DNA of 64,000 nt from Micromonospora ferruginea. GTDB taxonomy: Bacteria > Actinomycetota > Actinomycetes > Mycobacteriales > Micromonosporaceae. Within the stretch, counting starts at the first letter, position 1, and each line of letters starts with the position of its first letter. The notes below the pieces were generated by a model. That model saw nothing but the letters and a program-made list of their open reading frames with translations. It did no database searches and had not been told where the DNA came from. Below, piece after piece: positions 50,459 through 60,006 of the stretch. The DNA lies in assembly GCF_013694245.2 (NCBI RefSeq), contig NZ_CP059322.2, forward strand, positions 6,331,001 to 6,395,000, in the 5' to 3' direction. The position numbers and the translations under genes were made by a program.

Positions 50459-52269
50459 GACCGCACCAGGCCGACGCCGTCGGGCCGGCGTTCCGGCTCG
50501 GCGGAGAGCACCGCCCGGTAGGCCGGCACCTCGGCCAGCATCCGGGAGTGGGTGCCGACCGCGACGATCCGGCCGCCCTCCATCAGCGCCACCCGGTCGG
50601 CCAGCGCCACCGTGGAGGGCCGGTGCACCACCAGCAGCGCGGTGGTGTCCCGCAGCACCCGGCGCAGCGCCGCCTCGACCAGCGCCTCGGTGTGCACGTC
50701 CAGCGCGGAGAGCGGGTCGTCGAGGACCAGCAGCGCGGGCCGGCCGAGCACGGCCCGGGCCAACGCCAGCCGCTGCCGCTGCCCGCCGGAGAGCGACAGC
50801 CCCTGCTCGCCGATCCGGGTGGCCAGACCCCACGGCAGGTCGTACGCGAAGTCGGCCTGCGCCAGCGCCAGCGCGGCCCGGACCTCCTCGTCGCCGGCGT
50901 CCGGCCGGCCCAGGGTGAGGTTCTCCCGGACCGACATGGAGAACAGGGTCGGTTCCTCGAAGGCCACCCCGACCAGCCGGCGCAGCGAGCCGAGCCGCAG
51001 GTCGCGCAGGTCGTGGCCGTCGAGCGTGATCCGGCCGCCGGTCACCTCGTGCAACCGGGGGACCAGCGAGAGCAGCGTGCTCTTGCCGCACCCGGTGGCG
51101 CCGACCAACGCGAGCGTCTCTCCCGGCTCGACGGTGAGATCCAGCTCGTGCAGCACCGGAGCGGGCGCGCCCGGATAGCGGAAGCTCACCCGGTCGAACC
51201 GGAGCCGGCCGCTGACCTCGGCGCGCCGCAGCGACCGGGCGTTGGGGGCGTCCACGATGGTCGGCGGGGTGTCGAGCACCTCCTGGATCCGGTCGGCGGC
51301 GGTGGCGGCCTCCTGCCCGTTCGCGATGATCCAGCCGAGGGACTGCACCGGCCAGATCAGCATGAGCTGGAGGCTGACGAAGGCGACCAACTGCCCGATG
51401 GTGAGCGCGCCGTCGGCCACGGCGGCGGCGCCGGCGACCAGGACCGCGCCGAGCGTCAGGTTGGGCACCAGGTCGAACAGCGCGGACGTGCGGGCGAGCA
51501 GCCGCGCCTTGTCGATCCCGGTGTCGTGCAGCCGGCGCGCACCGGTGGCGAACCGGGCGGCCAGCTCCGGGCCTCGCCCGTACGCCCGCATGGTGCGCAG
51601 CCCCTGCGCCGTCTCCTCGACCAGCGTGGCGATGTCGCCCTGCTGGTCCTGCATGCGGCGGGAGGCCGCGTGGTAGTGCCGGGCGAACCGGCGGCTGATC
51701 AGGAACAGCGGCACCGCGCTGGCCGCGACCAGCAGGCCCAGCCAGGGGTGCAGCCGGATCAGCAGCACCACCACGGCGGCGTAGGTGACCAGGTTGAGCA
51801 CCAGGAAGAGCAGGCCGAAGGAGAGGAACCGGCGGATCACCGAGAGGTCGCTGGTGACCCGGGAGAGCAGTTGGCCGGACTGCCAGCGGTCGTGGAAGCC
51901 GGCCGGCAGCCGTTGCAGGTGCGCGTAGATGTCGGCGCGGATGGCCGCCTCCATGCCGACCGAGGAGGACGACTGCGTCCACCGCCGGATGAAGATCAGC
52001 GCCGCCTCGGCGAGCCCGAGCAGCAGCGCGAGCGCGCCGAGGCGGAACAGCCCGGCCTCGTCGTGCCGGGCCACCGGCCCGTCCACCACCCGCTGCACCA
52101 CCAGCGGGACGGCCAGGCTCGCCGCGGTCGCGGCCAGCGCCGCGACCAGCAGCCAGGCGAACTCCGCCGCATACGGGCGCAGGTAGGGGCGCAGCCGCCA
52201 GAGGTTGCGCAGCGGCTGGGACCGGGCGCCGGGATGCGCCGCGGGATTGCCATCGCTGGGCGCGGGCAC
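50455..52269 (-). CDS. ABC exporter half-transporter, degenerate Walker B subunit
   Basis: This 604-residue partner of the next gene has a short cytoplasmic head, six membrane helices, then Walker A GATGCGKST, Q-loop VAFEEPTLFSMSVRENLTLG, signature LSGGQRQRLALARAV, Walker B LLVLDDPLSALD and H-loop VVHRPST. The catalytic Glu after Walker B is Asp, the hallmark of the degenerate site in heterodimeric exporters, while its signature is canonical. The start is GTG 52269. It is the first gene of a two-gene operon. Confidence 0.9.
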   Translation of the reverse strand: MPAPSDGNPAAHPGARSQPLRNLWRLRPYLRPYAAEFAWLLVAALAATAASLAVPLVVQRVVDGPVARHDEAGLFRLGALALLLGLAEAALIFIRRWTQSSSSVGMEAAIRADIYAHLQRLPAGFHDRWQSGQLLSRVTSDLSVIRRFLSFGLLFLVLNLVTYAAVVVLLIRLHPWLGLLVAASAVPLFLISRRFARHYHAASRRMQDQQGDIATLVEETAQGLRTMRAYGRGPELAARFATGARRLHDTGIDKARLLARTSALFDLVPNLTLGAVLVAGAAAVADGALTIGQLVAFVSLQLMLIWPVQSLGWIIANGQEAATAADRIQEVLDTPPTIVDAPNARSLRRAEVSGRLRFDRVSFRYPGAPAPVLHELDLTVEPGETLALVGATGCGKSTLLSLVPRLHEVTGGRITLDGHDLRDLRLGSLRRLVGVAFEEPTLFSMSVRENLTLGRPDAGDEEVRAALALAQADFAYDLPWGLATRIGEQGLSLSGGQRQRLALARAVLGRPALLVLDDPLSALDVHTEALVEAALRRVLRDTTALLVVHRPSTVALADRVALMEGGRIVAVGTHSRMLAEVPAYRAVLSAEPERRPDGVGLVRS

Positions 52270-52305
52270 CAGCCGACGGTAGCGGCCTGGTGTGACGGTG
52301 CGGGG

Positions 52306-52818
52306 TCAGCTAGCCGTCACCCGTCCCTCATGCCCGAGAAGCCACTTCTTCACGTCCAGCCCCCAGCGGTAGCCGCCGAGCGCGCCGTCGGTGCGCAGCA
52401 CCCGGTGGCAGGGGACGAAGAGCGCGGCGGCGTTGCGCGCGCAGGCCGCCGCGGCGGCACGGACCGCGGCCGGTCGCCCGGCCAGCGCGGCGAAGCCGGT
52501 GTAGGTCACCGGGTCGCCCGGCTTGACGTCGCGCAGCACCCGCCAGGCGTGCGCCAGGAAGACGCCGTCGGTGTGCTGCTCCACCTCGACCGCGTCGATC
52601 GCGGCCAGGTCGCCGTCGAGGTAGGCCCGGACCGCGGCGGTCACCGGACCGAGGTCGGCCCGCTCGCGCAGGTCGCCGCGCAGGCTGAGGTGCGTCAACG
52701 GCACCAGCGTCGCCGGGTCGGCGGTGAAGCCGGCGGCGCGTACCGCCCCGTCGGGACCGGCGAGCACGCTCAGCGGGCCGGCGGGGGTGTCGATGACGGT
52801 GCTGTCCACCATGGTCAT
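52306..52818 (-). CDS. ogt: Methylated-DNA-protein-cysteine methyltransferase
   Basis: This 170-residue repair protein removes alkyl groups from O6-alkylguanine in a suicide reaction. The acceptor Cys is in ALFVPCHRVLRTDG (PCHR). The helix-turn-helix and Asn hinge are in ACARNAAAL, and GGYRWGLDVKKWLLGHE closes the fold. ATG 52818 overlaps the stop of the Ada/AlkA gene by 4 nt (ATGA), so the two repair functions are co-expressed. Confidence 0.95.
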   Translation of the reverse strand: MTMVDSTVIDTPAGPLSVLAGPDGAVRAAGFTADPATLVPLTHLSLRGDLRERADLGPVTAAVRAYLDGDLAAIDAVEVEQHTDGVFLAHAWRVLRDVKPGDPVTYTGFAALAGRPAAVRAAAAACARNAAALFVPCHRVLRTDGALGGYRWGLDVKKWLLGHEGRVTAS

Positions 52819-54266
52819 GTCGCTCTCCAGAGTCGGATCGTCGCGTACGACCGCCAGGGGCGCCAGCGGTCGGCGTAGGCGTGCAGGGTCTTCGGGTCGT
52901 CGGGCAGGCCGAGCGCGGCTGCGCCCCGGCGGACGCCCAGGTCGGTGGCGAGGATGACGTCGGGATCGCCGAGCGCGCGCATGGCCAGGTAGCCGGCGGT
53001 CCAGGGCCCGACGCCGGGCAGCGCGGTCAACTGCCGCACCGCCTCCTCCCGGTCGCCGCCCGGCTCCAGGTCCAGCTCACCGTCGGCGACGGCCCGGGCC
53101 AGCGCCCGGATCGTCTCCCGCCGGGCCCCCGGCATCCGGAACGCCGCATCCGGCGCCGCGAGCACCTCGGCCGGGCTCGGGAACGCCCGCGGCCCGCCCG
53201 GCGTGAGGTCGACGGCCGACCCGTCGGCACGCCGGACGGCGGCGAGCAGGTGGGTGAGCGTGGTCCGGGCCGAGCGCAGCGAGACCTGCTGGGTGGTGAC
53301 GGCCCGGACGGCCATTTCGAAGCCGTCCACCGCGTGCGGCAGCCGGACCCCGGGCTCGGCGGCGACCGCCGGGGCCAGGGCCGGGTCGCCGGCCAGGGTG
53401 GCGTCCACCGCGACCGGGTCCGCGTCGAGGTCGAGCAGGCGGCGGCACCGGGCCACCGCGGGCGCCAGGTCGCGCATGTCGGCCAGCCGGAGCGTGGCCG
53501 CCACGTGCCCGTCGGCCGGGGCCAGCGTCACCGTGGCGGGCCCGTGCGGCAGGCGCAGGCCCCGGTGGTAGGCACCGTCGCGGACCTCCTCGACGCCGGG
53601 CAGCGCGCGTAGCGCGAGGAAGTCCAGCAGCGCGCCCGCGTGCAGCGGCGGCCGGTGGGCCAGGCGCAGCGTGATGGTGCCCGCCCCGCCGGCCGCCTGT
53701 CGGGTGCTCCGGCCGGCCCGCAGCTCGGACGGGGTGACGCCGTAGACCTCGCGGACCGTCTCGTTGAACTGCCGCACGCTGCCGAACCCGGCGGCGAAGG
53801 CCACCTCGGCGAGGCCGAGCCCGGTGGTCTCGACCAGGATCCGGGCGGTCTGCGCGCGTTGCGCCCGGGCCAGCGCGAGCGGGCCGGCGCCCAGCCCCTC
53901 CCGGAGCATCCGGTGCAGGTGCCGCTCGGTGTAGCCCAGCCGGTCGGCCAACCCGGGCACGCCGTCCCGGTCGACCACACCGTCGGCGATCAGCCGCATC
54001 GCGCGACCCACCAGGTCGGCCCGGACGTCCCACTGCGGCGAGCCCGGCGCGGCGTCGGGCCGGCACCGGCGGCAGGCCCGCAGCCCGGCGCCCTGGGCGG
54101 CGGCGGCGGACGGGAAGAACCGGACGTTCTGCCGCTTCGGCGTCATCGCCGGGCAGGACGGCCGGCAGTAGATCCCGGTCGAGGTGACACCGGTGTAGAA
54201 CCAGCCGTCGAACCGCGGGTCGCGGCTGTCGACGGCCCGGTAGCACCGCTCGAAGTCCAGTTCCAT
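52815..54266 (-). CDS. Ada/AlkA fusion: methylphosphotriester sensor, AraC-type regulator and 3-methyladenine DNA glycosylase
   Basis: This 483-residue fusion repairs and senses DNA alkylation. The N-terminal Ada domain has four zinc Cys residues (TGIYCRPSCPA and LRACRRCRPD), one of which accepts the methyl group. An AraC-type helix-turn-helix follows (about residues 85-195; ADRLGYTERHLHRMLREGLG, AFAAGFGSVRQFNETVREVY). The C-terminal half is an AlkA glycosylase with the helix-hairpin-helix LTALPGVGPWTAGYLAMRAL and the catalytic Asp in PDVILATDLGVRRG. It likely activates its own operon with ogt on methylation. Start ATG 54266. Confidence 0.94.
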   Translation of the reverse strand: MELDFERCYRAVDSRDPRFDGWFYTGVTSTGIYCRPSCPAMTPKRQNVRFFPSAAAAQGAGLRACRRCRPDAAPGSPQWDVRADLVGRAMRLIADGVVDRDGVPGLADRLGYTERHLHRMLREGLGAGPLALARAQRAQTARILVETTGLGLAEVAFAAGFGSVRQFNETVREVYGVTPSELRAGRSTRQAAGGAGTITLRLAHRPPLHAGALLDFLALRALPGVEEVRDGAYHRGLRLPHGPATVTLAPADGHVAATLRLADMRDLAPAVARCRRLLDLDADPVAVDATLAGDPALAPAVAAEPGVRLPHAVDGFEMAVRAVTTQQVSLRSARTTLTHLLAAVRRADGSAVDLTPGGPRAFPSPAEVLAAPDAAFRMPGARRETIRALARAVADGELDLEPGGDREEAVRQLTALPGVGPWTAGYLAMRALGDPDVILATDLGVRRGAAALGLPDDPKTLHAYADRWRPWRSYATIRLWRAT

Positions 54267-54508
54267 GACACCGATCCTGCCTTGCAGGTCGGACGCTCGG
54301 CTGGCGGGATTCGGACATGACGTGCGGGAGTCGCGCCAGCTCGGCGACGTGGCGGTGTCCCGGCCCTGCGGATGCCGCCGTCCCGGCGAGGTGGCGTGGA
54401 TCTTGCCGACCGATCCGAGAAACTGTCGTAAGTGGTCGGTACCGTCCCGCCACCAACTCAAGAAGAGGTGCGAGGCATGGCGAGCGTGGCCGGGCGGGGT
54501 GTCCGCTG

Positions 54509-54973
54509 ATGCGATCGGGGCGAGCACGGATCGACGCCGCGGTGGTGCAGGGCTTCTACGACCGGATGCGGGCGGTGGCGCCGGCCGCCTACGGCGCGAT
54601 CGAGCGGGACCGGGCCGGCGACCCGGAACGGGCCTTCACCGACACCGCCTGCGGCCGGCTCGTCGCGTCGCTCGACCCGGCCGGGCTGCGGGCGCTCGGC
54701 ATGTGGGCGCACCACTGGTGCATGCGCTTCTACGACGACGACACCCGGGTCGGCGTGCGGCTGGTCCGCCAGCTCGCCGCCCGGCCCGGCCTCGGCTGGA
54801 CCGCCGACGAGGTGCGCTGGCTGCTCGACCGCTCCTACGCGGCCGGGCCCGCCGCCGCGCACCGGTTCACCCTGCCGCTCGCCGCAGCGGCCGAACTGCC
54901 GCCCGGCGCGCTTCCCGAGGGCGTCGCGATCGACACGCTGCCGGCGGACTGGCGCCGGCTGCGGGCCGGCTGA
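54509..54973 (+). CDS. Hypothetical protein
   Basis: This 154-residue soluble protein is probably alpha-helical. It has conserved-looking segments, VQGFYDRMRAVAPAAYGAIE and GMWAHHWCMRFYDDDTRVGV, with a His-His-Trp-Cys cluster that could bind metal or be catalytic. ATG 54509 is the most economical start; upstream in-frame ATGs would give an atypical N-terminus. Its 3' end overlaps, on the opposite strand, 139 nt of the long transporter frame. That overlap weakens one of the two 3' ends. No family recognised. Confidence 0.6.
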   Translation: MRSGRARIDAAVVQGFYDRMRAVAPAAYGAIERDRAGDPERAFTDTACGRLVASLDPAGLRALGMWAHHWCMRFYDDDTRVGVRLVRQLAARPGLGWTADEVRWLLDRSYAAGPAAAHRFTLPLAAAAELPPGALPEGVAIDTLPADWRRLRAG

Positions 54974-55962
54974 CCCGCTCGTCCGGAGATCCTGGCCCGG
55001 CCGAGCAGACCGGACCGCGCCCGGACCGCGCCCGGAGCCGGCCGACCCGACCGCGGGCGGACCGCGCCGGGAGCCGGCTGACCCGACCCCGCCCGGACCG
55101 CGGCCGGAGCCGGCCGGCCGGGGAGCTGGCCGAGCACCATGGCGGCGACCGCCACCGCGAAGCCGGCGAGTTGGATCGGGCCGAGCGCCTGGCCGAGCAC
55201 CAGCCAGCCGAGCGCCGCGGCGGTCAGCGGGCTGAGCGCGCCGAGCATCGACACCTGCGACACCGGCAGCCGGCCCGCGCCCCGGAACCACAGCACGTAG
55301 GCGAGCGCGGTGCCGACCAGCCCGAGCCACGCGTACCCGAGCAGGGCCGGGCCGTCCGGTGCGGGCGGCGCGCCCTCGACGGCGGCGGCGACCGGCAGGA
55401 TCAGCACGCCGCCGGCGACGAGCTGCCAACTGGTGGCCGCGAGCGTGCCCACCCCCGGCGGCCGTCCCCAGCGGCGGGTGAGCACCAGGCCGGTGGCCAT
55501 GGCCGCGGTGCCGGCGAGGCCGGCGGCGACGCCGAGCGGGTCGAGCCCGGCGTCCGGCCGCAGCACGACGAGCGCGACGCCGGCCGGGGCGGCCACGGCG
55601 GCGAGGAGGGCCGGTCGGCCGGGCCGGTCCCGGAGCAGGGCGACGGTGAGCACCGCGACCAGCAGTGGCTGGGCGGCGCCGAGCACGGCCGCGGTGCCGC
55701 CGGGCAGCCGGTAGGCGGCGACGAAGAGCAGCGGGAAGAACGCCCCGATGTTGAGCGTGCCGAGCAGTGCGGCCCGGGCCCACCAGATGCCGTGCGGACG
55801 CCGGCGGGTGAGGGCCAGCAGCAGCAGGCCGGCCGGCAGGGCGCGGATCGCCCCGGCCCAGAGCGGTCGGTCGGCGGGCAGCAGTTCGGCGGTCACCAGG
55901 TAGGTGGTGCCCCAGGTGGCGGGCGCGAGCGCGGTGAGCGCGACGTCGGTCCGACGGGTCAT
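54835..55962 (-). CDS. EamA/DMT-family transporter with repeat-bearing tail
   Basis: This 375-residue inner-membrane exporter has ten helices in two EamA repeats (ATWGTTYLVTAELLPADRPL and LVGTALAYVLWFRGAGRLPV are the family-typical segments) in the first 280 residues. A 95-residue Arg/Pro/Ala/Ser tail follows, with two copies of the 12-residue unit SG(Q/R)PAPGAVR(P/A)R encoded by GC-rich repeats around 55012-55118. The tail runs antisense into the hypothetical gene at 54509-54973, so a true stop may have been lost by frameshift. The divergent MarR gene and the shared palindrome indicate a drug/metabolite exporter under local repression. Confidence 0.82.
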   Translation of the reverse strand: MTRRTDVALTALAPATWGTTYLVTAELLPADRPLWAGAIRALPAGLLLLALTRRRPHGIWWARAALLGTLNIGAFFPLLFVAAYRLPGGTAAVLGAAQPLLVAVLTVALLRDRPGRPALLAAVAAPAGVALVVLRPDAGLDPLGVAAGLAGTAAMATGLVLTRRWGRPPGVGTLAATSWQLVAGGVLILPVAAAVEGAPPAPDGPALLGYAWLGLVGTALAYVLWFRGAGRLPVSQVSMLGALSPLTAAALGWLVLGQALGPIQLAGFAVAVAAMVLGQLPGRPAPAAVRAGSGQPAPGAVRPRSGRPAPGAVRARSGLLGRARISGRAGQPARSRRQSAGSVSIATPSGSAPGGSSAAAASGRVNRCAAAGPAA

Positions 55963-55984
55963 CCCGGCCTCTTTTCATGCCGCT

Positions 55985-56008
55985 AAGTATCTTAGCTCTA
56001 AGCTACTT
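55985..56008. promoter_or_regulatory. MarR operator in the divergent promoter
   Basis: A 24-bp palindrome, AAGTA..TTAG..CTAA..TACTT, matches in 10 of 12 base pairs around its centre (55996/55997). It lies 22 nt before the transporter ATG and 47 nt before the regulator GTG. It stands out as AT-rich in this DNA. Occupancy would block both promoters. Confidence 0.75.
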
Positions 56009-56055
56009 GATGTCGAGTGAAAGTGGAAGGGCGAGGTACGGCACAATCGACAGCC

Positions 56056-56574
56056 GTGGCAACGGACGAGGTCGACGCGATCGTCGAGCAGTGGCGCCGG
56101 GAACGGGCCGGCATGCGGCCCGAGCCGATGGCGGTCTTCGGTCGCATCTACCGGCTGGCCCGGCTGGTCGGCGACCGCCAGGAGAAGGTGTACGCCGACT
56201 GGGGCATCGGTCGCGGCGAGTTCGACGTGCTCGCCGCGCTGCGCCGCTCCGGCGCGCCGTACACCCTCGCGCCGAAGGCGCTCACCGCCACGCTGATGCT
56301 CACGTCCGGCGGGATGACCGGCCGGCTCGACCGGCTGGAGCGGGCCGGGCTGGTGCGCCGCGCGCCCGACCCGGCCGATCGGCGGGCGCTGCGGGTCAGC
56401 CTCACCGACGCCGGCCGCCGGGTGGTGGAGGAGTCCGCGGAGGCCGGGCTGGAGGTGCAGCGCCGGATCCTCGACGCGCTGCCGGCCGCCGACCAGGACC
56501 GGCTGGCCGACCTGCTGCGGACGCTGCTCGCCGCCGCCGAGGCGGCGGAACCGGCCTCGGACGGGGCACAATGA
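56056..56574 (+). CDS. MarR-family transcriptional regulator
   Basis: This 172-residue winged-helix repressor starts at GTG 56056, 8 nt after a CACAAT -10 box (GTG 56017 would extend it). The winged helix spans GRGEFDVLAALRRSGAPYTL, LTATLMLTSGGMTGRLDRLE and the wing VRRAPDPADRRALRVSLTDAG. The terminal helices form the dimer. It is divergent from the EamA transporter, with a 24-bp palindrome between them, the classic arrangement for ligand-relieved repression of an efflux gene. The inducer is unknown. Confidence 0.93.
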   Translation: MATDEVDAIVEQWRRERAGMRPEPMAVFGRIYRLARLVGDRQEKVYADWGIGRGEFDVLAALRRSGAPYTLAPKALTATLMLTSGGMTGRLDRLERAGLVRRAPDPADRRALRVSLTDAGRRVVEESAEAGLEVQRRILDALPAADQDRLADLLRTLLAAAEAAEPASDGAQ

Positions 56575-56604
56575 TCTCCACCGCCGCCGACCGGAAGGAC
56601 ACCC

Positions 56605-57357
56605 GTGCCCGCCTCTGAACCGACGATCGTCGCCACCAGCATGGGCTACTTCAGCCGGCGGCGAGGCCCGTGGGACGCCCGGCCAAGCCAGCTCTTCGAC
56701 CACATGGCCGAGCTGGCGCAGGCCGGCGACGCGCCCCGGGTCTGCTACCTCGGCCAGGCCGTCGGTGACCAGCCCACCGGCCTCACCGTGTTCTACGGCG
56801 CGTTCGCGAACACCCGGTACCGCGCGTCACACCTGGCGCTCTTCCCGATGCCGACCGTCGACGACATCCGCGCCCACCTGCTCGCCCAGGACATCGTCTG
56901 GGTCGGCGGCGGCAGCGTGGCCAACCTGTGCGCGGTGTGGCGGGTGCACGGCCTGCCGGAGATCCTGCACGAGTGCTGGCAGGCCGGCGTGGTGCTCGGC
57001 GGGGTCTCCGCCGGCTCGATCTGCTGGCATGCCGGCGGCGCCACCGACAGCTACGGCCCCGACCTGCGGGCCTTCACCGACGGGCTGGGCTGGCTCCCGT
57101 ACGGCAACGGCGTGCACTACGACAGCGAGGAGCAGCGCCGGCCGCTGATGCACCGGCTGGTCGCCGACGGGACGCTGCCGACCAGCCACTGCACCGACGA
57201 CGGCGTCGGCCTGATCTACCGGGGCACCCGGCTGGCCGAGGCGGTGGCCGACCGACCCGACGTGGCCGCGTACGAGCTGGTGCGCGCCGACGACGGCACG
57301 GTGCGGGAGACCCGGATCGAGCCCCGGCTGCTGCCCGCCGGGCCGGACGGCCGGTAG
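56605..57357 (+). CDS. Peptidase E-like (S51) serine hydrolase
   Basis: This 250-residue cytoplasmic enzyme is of the peptidase E/cyanophycinase family. The nucleophile elbow GGVSAGSICW carries the Ser. VWVGGGSVANLCAVWRVHGL is the preceding glycine-rich turn of the class I glutamine-amidotransferase-like fold. THCTDD-type residues near SHCTDDGVGLIYRG complete the site. Members cleave Asp-X dipeptides; exact specificity here is not provable. GTG 56605 begins 30 nt after marR. Confidence 0.88.
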   Translation: MPASEPTIVATSMGYFSRRRGPWDARPSQLFDHMAELAQAGDAPRVCYLGQAVGDQPTGLTVFYGAFANTRYRASHLALFPMPTVDDIRAHLLAQDIVWVGGGSVANLCAVWRVHGLPEILHECWQAGVVLGGVSAGSICWHAGGATDSYGPDLRAFTDGLGWLPYGNGVHYDSEEQRRPLMHRLVADGTLPTSHCTDDGVGLIYRGTRLAEAVADRPDVAAYELVRADDGTVRETRIEPRLLPAGPDGR

Positions 57358-57363
57358 ACCGCG

Positions 57364-57369
57364 TAAGCT
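57364..57369 (+). promoter_or_regulatory. -10 box of ychF
   Basis: TAAGCT lies 8 nt before GTG 57378, with no ribosome-binding site between. This fits a leaderless transcript. Confidence 0.4.
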
Positions 57370-57377
57370 GGCTCGTC

Positions 57378-58452
<1,075 letters not shown>

Positions 58453-58463
<11 letters not shown>

Positions 58464-59007
58464 CCCCGTCCTGCCGACGGTAGAGGTCGCGCAGCAGGGA
58501 GATTTCGGCGCCGTGATGGATCAGCTCCCGGTTGACGTGCAGGATCCTGTTCGCCATGGGAAACCGCTCGGGACCGACCGCGGGTGGATTCTCCAGGTCG
58601 GCGTCCGAGAGGCCGCGAACCCCCGCGTTCCATCTCCGGTACATGTCATCGAGCTGGTTCAGCGCCTTGTCAGCGGTCCCCGCGTAGGCGAATGTCTCGG
58701 AGTCGACGTCCGGGCCGCCGAAGTACCATCCGACCCGGTAGCCCAGACACGAGACGATGATGTGCGCCAGCCGCCAGGCGATCGTGGTCACCGGTGCTGG
58801 CACCGGTTCGGGGAACGCGTGGTCCATCGTCCATTCCCCGGAACCTTCCGGCATCGGCTGGGCCGACGTGCTCCGTGGGCGGACACTCCAGCAGTCGCGC
58901 ACCGGCTCCCAGAAGTACTCCTCGTCGGTGAGACCCTCCAGCCGTGGCCGCAGGTTCCTACGCCAGTGCCAGTCCAACTGCTCCGAGAGCTGCTCACTAC
59001 TTGTCAC
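58453..59007 (-). CDS. DinB-superfamily protein
   Basis: This 184-residue four-helix-bundle protein opens MTSSEQLSEQLDWHWRRNLR, then LTDEEYFWEPVRDCWSVRP, which is the standard DinB-like motif. RLAHIIVSCLGYRVGWYFGG and NRELIHHGAEISLLRDLYRR hold His residues typical of the metal site. Relatives include bacillithiol and mycothiol transferases, but the exact thiol role cannot be inferred. The 3' end overlaps ychF by 11 nt. Confidence 0.85.
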
Positions 59008-59406
59008 TTCCGCACCGTACGGGCATCGGAGACCTAGTCGGGACCCTCGCGGAGGCCACGCCGGCGTGACCTGCCGCCGGGCGCACGCCCGACCAGCGCC
59101 GCTTGCCCCGCGATACCCGTCGAAGCGTCACGTTGCGATCTTGGTACGAGCACGCCCTTCCCGGGGCCGGTGCGTACCAAGATCTGCTGAGTTGTTGGCG
59201 ATATCAGGTCGACAGGGCGTGCGGGTCACGATCCCGGGCTGGCTGATCTCCTGGGGGCAGGGCTGATGGCATCACGGTGGCATCGCGGTGGCGGCAGGCA
59301 TATGAGCTGCTGAAGCGCGTTTAAGGGAAGAGCCGGGGCAGGTTTGGTGCCAATGTGATGCCAGAATGGCTTGCCTTGGTGCCACGACCTGTGTCACAGT
59401 AGTGCC
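59008..59406. other. 399-nt region with two palindromic elements and a regulator promoter
   Basis: The region contains the inverted repeat at 59137-59184 and the TGCCA/TGGCA array at 59267-59407. I see no gene. Short frames here have no ribosome-binding site. Confidence 0.5.
59137..59184. repeat. Inverted repeat GATCTTGGTACG
   Basis: Perfect 12-bp arms at 59137-59148 and 59173-59184 are extended by CAC/GTG after a 2-nt bulge, around a GC-rich loop. It is isolated between divergent transcripts and probably a dispersed intergenic palindrome or attenuating hairpin. Confidence 0.6.
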
Positions 59407-59407
59407 A
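59267..59407. promoter_or_regulatory. Array of TGCCA/TGGCA half-sites before the RHH regulator
   Basis: TGGCA occurs at 59267 and 59278, and TGCCA at 59348, 59358, 59380 and 59403 (spacings 11, then 10, 22 and 23 nt, close to whole helical turns). The last copy overlaps the ATG of the regulator gene. The segments 59267-59282 and 59348-59363 are inverted repeats matching in 14 of 16 positions. Ribbon-helix-helix proteins usually bind such helically phased half-sites, so autoregulation is likely. Confidence 0.45.
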
Positions 59408-59925
59408 TGGACCTGACCTCGTATGTGAGCAACCTCGGGCGGGAGTTCGCCGCGCTCGCCGAAGCCGGTGGTGAGGAGTCGCGTGCGCTGGTCGAGCGCC
59501 TGACCGGGCCGCTGGAGTCGGCGGTCCGGATGACCCTGCTGGACGCGTTGTCGGCCGCCGCCGACGAGATCACCCGGGAGCTGGCCCCGGGCTCGGTGGA
59601 ACTGCGCCTGCGCGGTCGCGACCCGGACTTCGTCGTGTCGGTGCCGCCCGCCGAACCGCCCCACGCCGCGCCCGAGGCGGGCGCGGCGCCCGACATCGAC
59701 CTGCCGATCACCGAGGACGGCCCGGTCGCCCGGATCAACGTCCGGATGCCCGAGCAGCTCAAGGCCGCGGTCGAGGAGGCCGCCGCAGCCGAGGGGCGTT
59801 CGGTCAACGCCTGGCTGGTCCGGGCCGCCGCCGCCGGCCTGCGCGGCGGCGACCGGGAGCCTCGTCCCGAGCCGCCCCACGCCGGGACGCGGTCCCGGCA
59901 GCGGTTCACCGGCTGGGTGCACTGA
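59407..59925 (+). CDS. Ribbon-helix-helix (HicB/Arc-like) regulator
   Basis: This 172-residue protein starts at ATG 59407. The C-terminal third is a ribbon-helix-helix domain: VARINVRMPEQLKAAVEEAA (strand and first helix) and GRSVNAWLVRAAAAGL (second helix), as in HicB/Arc antitoxin-type regulators. The N-terminal 100 residues are helical and acidic and of unknown fold. No toxin gene of HicA type is present on either side, so it is better viewed as a regulator of the downstream DUF4097 and DrrAB genes. The final residues are basic (TRSRQRFTGWVH). Confidence 0.82.
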   Translation: MDLTSYVSNLGREFAALAEAGGEESRALVERLTGPLESAVRMTLLDALSAAADEITRELAPGSVELRLRGRDPDFVVSVPPAEPPHAAPEAGAAPDIDLPITEDGPVARINVRMPEQLKAAVEEAAAAEGRSVNAWLVRAAAAGLRGGDREPRPEPPHAGTRSRQRFTGWVH

Positions 59926-60006
59926 CCGCACCCCGCCGCGCCACTCCTTCTCTCCCGTCCCCCTGACCTGCGGGGACGACCCACCCACCCAGGATGCGGG
60001 ACAACC

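Noticed and set aside
59371..59925. HicAB toxin-antitoxin locus
   Set aside because: The ribbon-helix-helix domain is HicB-like, but there is no HicA-type small toxin gene on either side.
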